Positions 42,990-49,244 of a stretch of 64,000 nt of DNA are shown here, in pieces. Under the pieces are notes generated by a model. It ran no database searches. It was given only the letters and a program-made list of their open reading frames with translations, and was not told where the DNA came from. Where the stretch lies: NCBI RefSeq assembly GCF_022952855.1, contig NZ_JALJDX010000222.1:248001-312000 (forward strand), in the 5' to 3' direction. This stretch comes from Pseudomonas sp. RGM2987. GTDB lineage: Bacteria > Pseudomonadota > Gammaproteobacteria > Pseudomonadales > Pseudomonadaceae. Each line of letters starts with the position of its first letter. Within the stretch, counting starts at the first letter, position 1. A program made the translations under genes and the position numbers.

Positions 42990-45218
42990 ATGCTCGGAAA
43001 AAAAACAACAGTTGGCAGCGAAAAACGTTACGGCGCGCGTCACCCGGCCTTTCACTTGAGCACCCTTGCGCTGGCCTTGGGGAGCATCTTTTCAGCACAG
43101 GCGATGGCCGCACAGGAAGGAGCTTCCGATCAAGGGGCTTCCGATAAGAGCACGACGGTCCAACTGGGCGAAATCAACATTAATGCCGCCGCCGTTGAAA
43201 ACCCGACAGGCCCGCTGGCCGGCAAAGTCGCCTTGCGCAATACCAGCGCCACCAAGACCAACGCGGCGATCACTGAAACGCCACAATCGCTGTCCGTGGT
43301 GACCGCCGATGAAATGCGCGATCGCAAATCGGACACCCTGGCGGACGCCCTGAGCTACACACCGGGCTTCACCAGCCAGCCCAGCAGTTTCAACCGCACG
43401 TCCGACCGGTTCCGCATTCGTGGTTTCGACGTCGAGTCCGCTACCGGCGGCTCGCTGCGCGACGGCCTGCGCCTGCAAAACAACTCCTACGACGGTGTTC
43501 AGGAACCCTACGGCATGGAGCGCGTGGAAGTGATCCGCGGCGCGGCCTCGGTCCTGTACGGGCAGCTGTCACCGGGTGGATTCGTCAACGGCGTCAGCAA
43601 GCGCCCGACCGACACACCGCTTCATGAATTGGGCCTGCAATACGGCAACCATGACCGCAAGCAACTGACCGGCGACTTCAGCGGCCCGCTCGGCGACAGC
43701 GAGACCCTCAGCTACCGCCTGACCATGCTCAAGCGCGACAGCGACACCCAACAGGATCATATCAACGACGACAAGACCTACATCGCTCCGGCCCTGACCT
43801 GGCGCCCCGATGAAGATACCTCGCTGACCCTGCTGTCCTTCTATCAAAAGAGTGACACACGCTTCTCCGCCCCCCTGCCCTACCAACTGGTCAAGGGTGT
43901 CGGCAACGGCCCGTTCACTATCGGCCGCCACGATTTCATCGGCGAGCCTGACTACGACGATATGAATGGCGAGATGTCCGCCATCGGCTACGAATTCGAA
44001 CACCGTTTCGACGAGCACACCCGCATCAGCAACAAGTTGCGTTACTACGAAGCGGATGTGAAATGGAAATACCTGCAGGCCCAGACAACTCCAGCGGCGA
44101 TCAATGCCGCCGCTACCACCGGTATCCTGCGTCGGCAGTACAGCGATCGACACGAGCGCTCAAGGGCTCTGGCCAGTGACACGAATGTCGAAACCCGCTG
44201 GAACATCGGTGGCGTGGAGAACACGTTCCTGGTGGGTGCCGACACCTACGATGCCTCGTATGACTCGCATAACTTCCGGGCCAACACGTCGTCCATCAAT
44301 ATCGGTGACTACAACTACGGGCAACCGGTAGTGGTGGATAAGCGCCAGAGCCGTGATCGCGGTTCGCAGATCGATACCTTGCAGACTGGCGTCTACCTGC
44401 AAGACCAGATCAAGTTCGATGATCACTGGTTGCTGTTGCTCGGCGGCCGACATGACTGGGCCGATCAGGATCAGAAGGGTTTTGCCACCGGCCAGAAGCT
44501 CGACCAGAGCAACGAAGCCACCACCTGGCGTGCGGGCCTCGTGTACCAGGCAGATAACGGGCTGGCGCCGTATATCAGCTACAGCGAGTCGTTCTTCCCC
44601 GTCGCGGTGTCCGAAGCCCCTGGCCAGACGTTCGATCCCACCGAAGGCAAACAATACGAAGTCGGCATCCGCTACCAGCCTCCTGGCAGCAACATACTGC
44701 TGAGTGCGGCGGTGTATGAATTGACCCAGGAGAACGTGCTGAAGTTTGACCTTGGTGGCAATGCCTCTCAAATTGGCGAGCAGCGCTCCCGTGGCCTGGA
44801 GCTGGAAGCCAAGGCGGACGTGACGTCTCAACTCAGTGTCATTGCGACCTACGCCTACACCGATGCGCGCATCACTAAAAGCGCGATCCAGAGCGAAGTA
44901 GGCCAGCGCAGCGAAGACACGCCCTACCACCAGGCCGCCGTATGGGCCGACTACAACTTCGCTTTGCTCGGCTTGCCGCAGTTGAAGGTCGGCGGTGGTG
45001 CCCGCTATAAGGGCACGACCCAGGCCTCGGGCATCGATTCGCAAATGCCGGCCTATACCCTGTTCGATGCCATGGCCAGCTACCAGATCGACAAGAACTG
45101 GGACGTTGCCGTCAACGCAAACAACGTGACCAACAAGAAATACACCTACTGCGAATTTGCCATCTGCCGCTACGGTGATGAGCGTGAGTTGGTGACATCC
45201 GTTAACTTCAGGTGGTAA
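42990..45218 (+). CDS. TonB-dependent ferric-siderophore outer-membrane receptor (FhuA/FpvA-like, no signalling domain)
   Basis: A 742-residue receptor. A signal peptide (residues about 1-41, cleavage near AMA-AQEG) is followed by a TonB-box-like VQLGEININA. The plug domain follows (ETPQSLSVVTADEM, RFRIRGFDV, GMERVEVIRGAASVLYGQLSPGGFVNGVSKRP) and a beta-barrel to the final residue pattern SVNFRW with the terminal aromatic. The ITETPQSLSVVT block places it with siderophore receptors of the FhuA/FpvA/FoxA kind. There is no room for the extra 80-residue N-terminal signalling domain of FpvA or FecA, which agrees with the absence of an ECF sigma/anti-sigma pair nearby. It should import the ferric form of the local product. 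Confidence 0.93.
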   Translation: MLGKKTTVGSEKRYGARHPAFHLSTLALALGSIFSAQAMAAQEGASDQGASDKSTTVQLGEININAAAVENPTGPLAGKVALRNTSATKTNAAITETPQSLSVVTADEMRDRKSDTLADALSYTPGFTSQPSSFNRTSDRFRIRGFDVESATGGSLRDGLRLQNNSYDGVQEPYGMERVEVIRGAASVLYGQLSPGGFVNGVSKRPTDTPLHELGLQYGNHDRKQLTGDFSGPLGDSETLSYRLTMLKRDSDTQQDHINDDKTYIAPALTWRPDEDTSLTLLSFYQKSDTRFSAPLPYQLVKGVGNGPFTIGRHDFIGEPDYDDMNGEMSAIGYEFEHRFDEHTRISNKLRYYEADVKWKYLQAQTTPAAINAAATTGILRRQYSDRHERSRALASDTNVETRWNIGGVENTFLVGADTYDASYDSHNFRANTSSINIGDYNYGQPVVVDKRQSRDRGSQIDTLQTGVYLQDQIKFDDHWLLLLGGRHDWADQDQKGFATGQKLDQSNEATTWRAGLVYQADNGLAPYISYSESFFPVAVSEAPGQTFDPTEGKQYEVGIRYQPPGSNILLSAAVYELTQENVLKFDLGGNASQIGEQRSRGLELEAKADVTSQLSVIATYAYTDARITKSAIQSEVGQRSEDTPYHQAAVWADYNFALLGLPQLKVGGGARYKGTTQASGIDSQMPAYTLFDAMASYQIDKNWDVAVNANNVTNKKYTYCEFAICRYGDERELVTSVNFRW

Positions 45219-45255
45219 GGCGCCATCCAGCAGCGGATTGATGCGCTGAAAAAAT

Positions 45256-45282
45256 CTGTGGGAGCAAAGCTTGCTCCCACAG
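45256..45282. terminator. Bidirectional hairpin / REP-type palindrome after the receptor gene
   Basis: CTGTGGGAGCAA and TTGCTCCCACAG form a perfect 12-bp stem with a 3-base loop, preceded on the plus strand by an A run. It lies between the convergent receptor and quinone oxidoreductase genes and matches the GTGGGAGC REP type of fluorescent pseudomonads. It may serve as terminator for both. Confidence 0.65.
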
Positions 45283-45327
45283 GCTTGTGCCTCAACTGAT
45301 TGGCATTAGGCACGAGCCCCCTTTTCT

Positions 45328-46326
45328 TTAACGCTTTGGATCCAGCACTATGACACCCTGCACTTCCCTTCGTGCCAATAAGGTGTGCGCCTGTGCTGCT
45401 TCGCTCAGGGGTAACGTCGCACCTATGACGGGGCTGAGCACACCGCCTGAAGCGCCGTCAGCAAGGAACTGCAACGCCTCGCGAATCAGCATTGGGCGCT
45501 TGAAGAACGTCGGCAAGTACATTCCAGCCAAGATATGTGCTTTAGCCATCAATCGACGAGGTGGCAATGCTTTGCCTGGACCCCGTGTTGAGCCCACTAC
45601 CACACAGCGCCCCAGCATCGCGAGACATTCAAAGTTCTGATCGAACACCTCTCCGCCAACAGTTTCAAGAATCACATCAACGCCATGCCCCTGCGTCAGC
45701 TCAAGTACTCGCTCCGGCCATTGGGCAGTGTCATAGCTAATGGCGTAGTCGGCCCCCAGGCCGCGCACGAATGCGCGTCGACTTTCGGTACTGGCCGTAC
45801 CGAAAACTGTGCCTGCGCCCATCAGTTTGGCGATCTGCACAGCCAGACTGCCCACCCCACCGGCGGCCCCTTGAATCAAAACGCTCTCACCTGGTTGCAG
45901 GTGCGCGCATGTGCGGAGCGCGAGAAAGGCAGTTACTCCCTGGCAGGGTAAACCCGCCATGGTGACGTCGTTTGCCGACTCATCCAGCACTACCAACATT
46001 TCAGCACGAGCGATAGCCTGCTGTGCGTATGCGCCCTTGGGCATCAAGGCCATGACTTTGCGCCCGACTACAACAGGGTCGACGCCCTCCCCAACTTCCA
46101 GAATGCGTCCGACCACCTGAAGACCAGTGATGTGCGGCAGCGCGACGCCACCAACAGCTGTTTCGGGCCGGTTATACATACCCATTCGTTCACGAGTATC
46201 TGGAAAATTTACGCCTATCGCAGAGGTTTCTATCAATACCTCTCCTTGCCCCGGCACCGGGGTGGGCAAGTCGACGTACTCGAGTACTTCGGGGCCGCCG
46301 AAGCGACGGAACTGAATCGCCTTCAT
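45328..46326 (-). CDS. Zinc-independent NADPH:quinone oxidoreductase (MDR family)
   Basis: A 332-residue medium-chain dehydrogenase/reductase lacking the catalytic zinc cysteines. The start MKAIQFRRFGGPEVLEYVDLP is the classical quinone reductase N terminus, so ATG 46326 is chosen over the long upstream extension (46515). The nucleotide-binding motif is LIQGAAGGVGSLAVQIAKLMGAG. Such enzymes reduce quinones or enones with NADPH. It lies downstream of the GST gene on the same strand but is separated by a strong terminator, so it may have its own promoter in the 46.33-46.54 kb gap. Involvement in electrophile detoxification together with the GST is inference. Confidence 0.9.
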   Translation of the reverse strand: MKAIQFRRFGGPEVLEYVDLPTPVPGQGEVLIETSAIGVNFPDTRERMGMYNRPETAVGGVALPHITGLQVVGRILEVGEGVDPVVVGRKVMALMPKGAYAQQAIARAEMLVVLDESANDVTMAGLPCQGVTAFLALRTCAHLQPGESVLIQGAAGGVGSLAVQIAKLMGAGTVFGTASTESRRAFVRGLGADYAISYDTAQWPERVLELTQGHGVDVILETVGGEVFDQNFECLAMLGRCVVVGSTRGPGKALPPRRLMAKAHILAGMYLPTFFKRPMLIREALQFLADGASGGVLSPVIGATLPLSEAAQAHTLLARREVQGVIVLDPKR

Positions 46327-46541
46327 AATCTGAATCCTAGCTTCCTGGCTCGTTGAGTCTGCGGATGCAGGGCTGACTGACGCTTGATCAGCGCGGCGTG
46401 GTGGGTGTAGCCATGAGTAGCTCTTGTCCCAGCGGATGGGTGCGGGCCTGAACGGACAGTATCGAGCAAGCAGCAAACGCGACAGCCAATGCGTTTGGCA
46501 CACAGTCATGAACACCTGAAAAAACTTGCCGGTCCGGAAGC

Positions 46542-46569
46542 CGCCCAGACTGATCAGTCAGTCTGGGCG
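46542..46569. terminator. Perfect 12-bp hairpin terminator after the GST gene
   Basis: CGCCCAGACTGA pairs perfectly with TCAGTCTGGGCG across a TCAG loop. Read on the minus strand, 18 bases after the hairpin, comes a run of six T. It lies 8 bases after the GST stop and separates that gene from the quinone oxidoreductase. Confidence 0.75.
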
Positions 46570-46577
46570 AAGCAGGA

Positions 46578-47222
46578 TCAGGCTGGATTTTTTACACTTG
46601 GACGTTGCTGCACTTTCGCTTGCCATGCCAAGAGCGCGCTGCACTGATCAGGGATGGCAATACTGGCGAAACCCGCGAAGATCAGCCCGGCAAGAACCGT
46701 AATGTCGGCCATGGAAAAATACTCGCCAGCGATATACGGCTGATCACGCAGGACCTGATCGAAGTAATGCATGCCGGCGACCGCTTTGTCGCGTTGACGG
46801 TTGCCCCAATCGCTACGACCTTCCCATTCAGGACTCTTGTATGGCAGCAGAGCGGCACCGAGCCCCGGCGTGGCGTGGTGAAAATAATGTCCGACCGGAT
46901 CCGCCAGCTCGGACTCCGCGCGCTTTTGCATCATGTGGATAAGGGCCCGCTCCTTCGGCGTCTTACCGGTGAGCACCGGGTTGCCATCCAGATTGTCCAG
47001 ATACTCGGTGATGGCGGTACATTCGGAAATGTAGGTGCCGTCATCCAACTGCAACACCGGGACGGTGCCCAATGGGTTAATCGCGAGGAACGCCGGTTGC
47101 TTGTGTTCCGCAGCGGGCAGGTCGATCTTGATGAACTCGACTTGCGAGCCCAGATTTTTTTCGGCCAACACAATACGAATGCGCAGCGGATTAGGAAAAC
47201 CAGGAATATCAAAAACTTTCAT
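46578..47222 (-). CDS. Glutathione S-transferase family protein
   Basis: A 214-residue GST. The thioredoxin-like N-terminal domain has MKVFDIPGFPNPLRIRIVLAEK, the cis-proline loop GTVPVLQLDDGTYISECTAI and the glutathione-binding ES equivalent SECTA; the all-helical C-terminal domain has YFSMADITVLAGLIFA with the conserved N-capping Asp. The start has GGAG five bases before ATG 47222. It is divergent from a TetR-family gene, and a perfect palindrome lies just upstream of its start, so it is the likely regulatory target. Substrate unknown. Confidence 0.9.
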   Translation of the reverse strand: MKVFDIPGFPNPLRIRIVLAEKNLGSQVEFIKIDLPAAEHKQPAFLAINPLGTVPVLQLDDGTYISECTAITEYLDNLDGNPVLTGKTPKERALIHMMQKRAESELADPVGHYFHHATPGLGAALLPYKSPEWEGRSDWGNRQRDKAVAGMHYFDQVLRDQPYIAGEYFSMADITVLAGLIFAGFASIAIPDQCSALLAWQAKVQQRPSVKNPA

Positions 47223-47244
47223 ACGAGCTCCGTTACTATCTATC

Positions 47245-47308
47245 TACCTATCGATAGGTATAAACTACGGCAAGAATATTTTCACTGTCAACGACTATCT
47301 ATCGATAG
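47245..47308. promoter_or_regulatory. Paired palindromic operators between GST and TetR genes, with GST promoter
   Basis: TACCTATCGATAGGTA (47245-47260) is a perfect 16-base palindrome; a second copy of its core, CTATCGATAG, lies at 47299-47308. On the minus strand TTGACA at 47286-47291 is followed at 18 bases by TAGTTT, a plausible GST promoter whose start region is covered by the first palindrome. The second copy sits next to the ribosome-binding site of the TetR gene. This is the usual arrangement for autoregulation plus control of a divergent gene. Confidence 0.7.
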
Positions 47309-47320
47309 GAAGGTAAAACT

Positions 47321-47884
47321 GTGACGACTGATACAAGAGAGACAATCATGGCGGCTGCCCGGAAAATGGTGCAGACCCGTGGCTATAACGGTTTGAGCTT
47401 TCGTGAGCTTGCCAAAGAGGTCGGCATCAAGAGCGCAAGCATTCACTATCACTTCCCGACCAAAGGCGACTTGGCTGCCGCTTTGGCTAAGCGTTACACC
47501 GAGGACGGGCTTGAGTACCTGGATGGCTTACGCGCTCATTCCGAAGACTCGAATGAATGGATAAAGGGTTACACCGACATTTTTCGCATCGCGTTGGTCA
47601 ATGAAAATCGCATGTGCCTGTGCGGCATCATGTCCGCCGAATATCATGACTTGCCGCCAGAAGTGAGGACGGAGGTGGATGGCTTCACCGAACTGAATGT
47701 GCGCTGGCTGACGGAGGTGCTGTCCGTTTGCCGGGCGAATTTGAGTCTCGAGGAACGACAGCAGCAGGCGCTAGCGATCTATGCGGCTGTGGAAGGCGCT
47801 CAGTTGATCGCTCGGGGGCGCGATGACATCAGCGTTTTTGACAAGACAATCGAGACGTATCGCTCGGCAGGCCTGTTGCCTTGA
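47321..47884 (+). CDS. TetR/AcrR-family transcriptional repressor
   Basis: A 187-residue regulator. The N-terminal helix-turn-helix reads TIMAAARKMVQTRGYNGLSFRELAKEVGIKSASIHYHFPTKGDLAAAL, a full TetR DNA-binding domain of the kind found in YxaF/RutR-like proteins. The ligand domain contains RMCLCGIMSAEYHDLP, with two nearby cysteines. Translation starts at GTG 47321, preceded by AGGAAGG. It probably represses itself and the divergent GST through the TATCGATA palindromes. The inducer is unknown; a GST and a quinone reductase as neighbours suggest an electrophile or quinone. Confidence 0.92.
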   Translation: MTTDTRETIMAAARKMVQTRGYNGLSFRELAKEVGIKSASIHYHFPTKGDLAAALAKRYTEDGLEYLDGLRAHSEDSNEWIKGYTDIFRIALVNENRMCLCGIMSAEYHDLPPEVRTEVDGFTELNVRWLTEVLSVCRANLSLEERQQQALAIYAAVEGAQLIARGRDDISVFDKTIETYRSAGLLP

Positions 47885-48029
47885 GACGTCGTAGATCGAG
47901 AGACGTCTTCATTGCGGCGGCGGGGTGTCAGCAGGCGCTGCTGGAACTGCAATAACGGACGATACGCAGCCATGTGGATGGCGAGAGCGAGGTGTGGAAC
48001 CCACCCCGCTTCCTCTCAACGACGGCGGG

Positions 48030-48578
48030 TTACGCTTGCTTCAGCTGGGGCATGTATTCGGCAAGTTCAGCAGGATTCGTAGTCGGTGGGTTGAGCCTCG
48101 TATTGACGGTTGATCCGCCAATGTACCGCTCGAAGACTTTCCAGCCGTGTTCAGTTCGACGCAAGCGATCCATCATGGGCGAGTACAGCCAGATTGCAGG
48201 TAAATCATCAGGACTCTCGATGGCTTGACCATCTCCCAACGTCGCCGTCGACTCTGGCGTCGCGTAGCGCACTAACAGATTTTGATAACGCACCACGACT
48301 CCGTCTTCATCGGCATCGACAACATGATTGGTAGCGTGTCGGCTGACGCCTGGAATCAGATAGGGGTAGTCCTTCTTGAAAAACTGGCGGATCTCGTCAT
48401 GACCGCTGATGGTCCCATGGAAGTGGTACGCGACAGCATCAGGTAGAAAGGCATCGACCATTGCCTCCACATCCCATGTTTCGAACCACCAGTTAAGCCT
48501 GTTCACGAAATCGATCGCGCTGCTTCGGTCCGCTGGATCGACAACACCTTGGCGGGAAATTCTTGGAAAAGCTTTCAT
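48030..48578 (-). CDS. SnoaL/NTF2-like fold protein
   Basis: A 182-residue protein with the alpha+beta cone pattern of SnoaL-like/NTF2-like proteins: AIDFVNRLNWWFETWDVEAMVDAFLPDAVAYHFHGTISGHDEIRQFF, then strands HATNHVVDADEDGVVVRYQNLLVRY and GWKVFERYIGGSTV. Members act as isomerases, dehydratases or non-enzymatic binding proteins, so no reaction can be named. GAGG lies seven bases before ATG 48578. A TGTG-N6-CACA site about 33-46 bases upstream of the start matches the one overlapping the MarR promoter, so the MarR protein encoded next door probably controls it. Confidence 0.78.
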   Translation of the reverse strand: MKAFPRISRQGVVDPADRSSAIDFVNRLNWWFETWDVEAMVDAFLPDAVAYHFHGTISGHDEIRQFFKKDYPYLIPGVSRHATNHVVDADEDGVVVRYQNLLVRYATPESTATLGDGQAIESPDDLPAIWLYSPMMDRLRRTEHGWKVFERYIGGSTVNTRLNPPTTNPAELAEYMPQLKQA

Positions 48579-48610
48579 GGTACTGCCTCATTTTTTTGGT
48601 AGAAATCACA

Positions 48611-48624
48611 TGTGTAATTGCACA
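48611..48624. promoter_or_regulatory. MarR-type operator candidate upstream of the SnoaL-like gene
   Basis: TGTGTAATTGCACA is a near-perfect inverted repeat of the same TGTG-N6-CACA form as the site at 49083-49096. It lies in the 65-base gap between the MarR stop and the SnoaL-like start. Confidence 0.55.
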
Positions 48625-48643
48625 TTTGCCCTGCAAAAAAAAA

Positions 48644-49069
48644 CTACTCGCCGATAACCTGTTCGAGAAGCAAGTTTCGAATCAGTACAGCCGAGGCGTC
48701 GCCGACTTGATCTTCTCGCTCACGCTGAGCAGCTTCCCAATGGGGGTCAGCCTCTTTCAACTTCGCTCGTCCCTGCACGGACAGCGAGAGCTTGATGGCA
48801 GCACGCGGCCCCTCAGTATGGCTAGCGATATAACCTTCGTTCTGCAGTGGTTTCAGGGCCCGAACCAAGGTGGTTCTTTCCATGACCATAATCTCTGCCA
48901 GTTCGGCGATCAGGATACCGGGGTGTTCATTGATCACCGCCAGAGTGGAAAACTGCGAGACAGTGAGATTCACAGCAGACAGGTGCCGGTCGTAGAGGCG
49001 GGTCAGCAGACGTGCGTGACGTCTGGCGGCGAGACAATGACAAAGGTCGGCGCCATGGAGTGTTTTCAT
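48644..49069 (-). CDS. MarR-family transcriptional regulator
   Basis: About 141 residues from ATG 49069 (MKTLHGADLCHCLAARRHARLL). The winged helix is seen in LTVSQFSTLAVINEHPGILIAELAEIMVMERTTLVRALKPLQNEGYIASHTEG followed by the wing RAAIKLSLSVQGRAKL. The open frame extends to 49225, but a promoter-like -35/-10 pair sits at 49077-49104, so upstream in-frame codons would not be transcribed; ATG 49069 lies exactly where the transcript should begin. ATG 49078 and 49081 overlap the -10 box. It probably represses itself and the SnoaL-like gene downstream. The inducer is unknown; two cysteines near the N terminus (CHC) could be redox-sensitive, which is speculation. Confidence 0.85.
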   Translation of the reverse strand: MKTLHGADLCHCLAARRHARLLTRLYDRHLSAVNLTVSQFSTLAVINEHPGILIAELAEIMVMERTTLVRALKPLQNEGYIASHTEGPRAAIKLSLSVQGRAKLKEADPHWEAAQREREDQVGDASAVLIRNLLLEQVIGE

Positions 49070-49076
49070 GACGCCC

Positions 49077-49104
49077 ATCATATGTGCATATGCACACGAG
49101 TCAA
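49077..49104 (-). promoter_or_regulatory. MarR gene promoter with operator palindrome in the spacer
   Basis: On the minus strand TTGACT (49099-49104) and TATGAT (49077-49082) are spaced by 16 bases, and the spacer contains the perfect 14-base palindrome TGTGCATATGCACA (49083-49096). Bound repressor would block RNA polymerase. The distance from the -10 to ATG 49069 is 7 bases, so the message may be leaderless. Confidence 0.65.
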
Positions 49105-49244
49105 ATACTATTTTTGAACTGAACCTCACCCGTTTCCCCATGCACTGTCGGATACGCCGTACACATTCATGAGTTTGCCCGGCGCACCTGGCCGCTCCCT
49201 GAGCATTGCCTGGCTGTGCGTCCACTTTAGTTATGCAGCCCTGA

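Noticed and set aside
6227..45218. Island considered to be a mobile element
   Set aside because: No integrase, transposase, tRNA end or direct repeats seen at its borders; base composition looks similar by eye.
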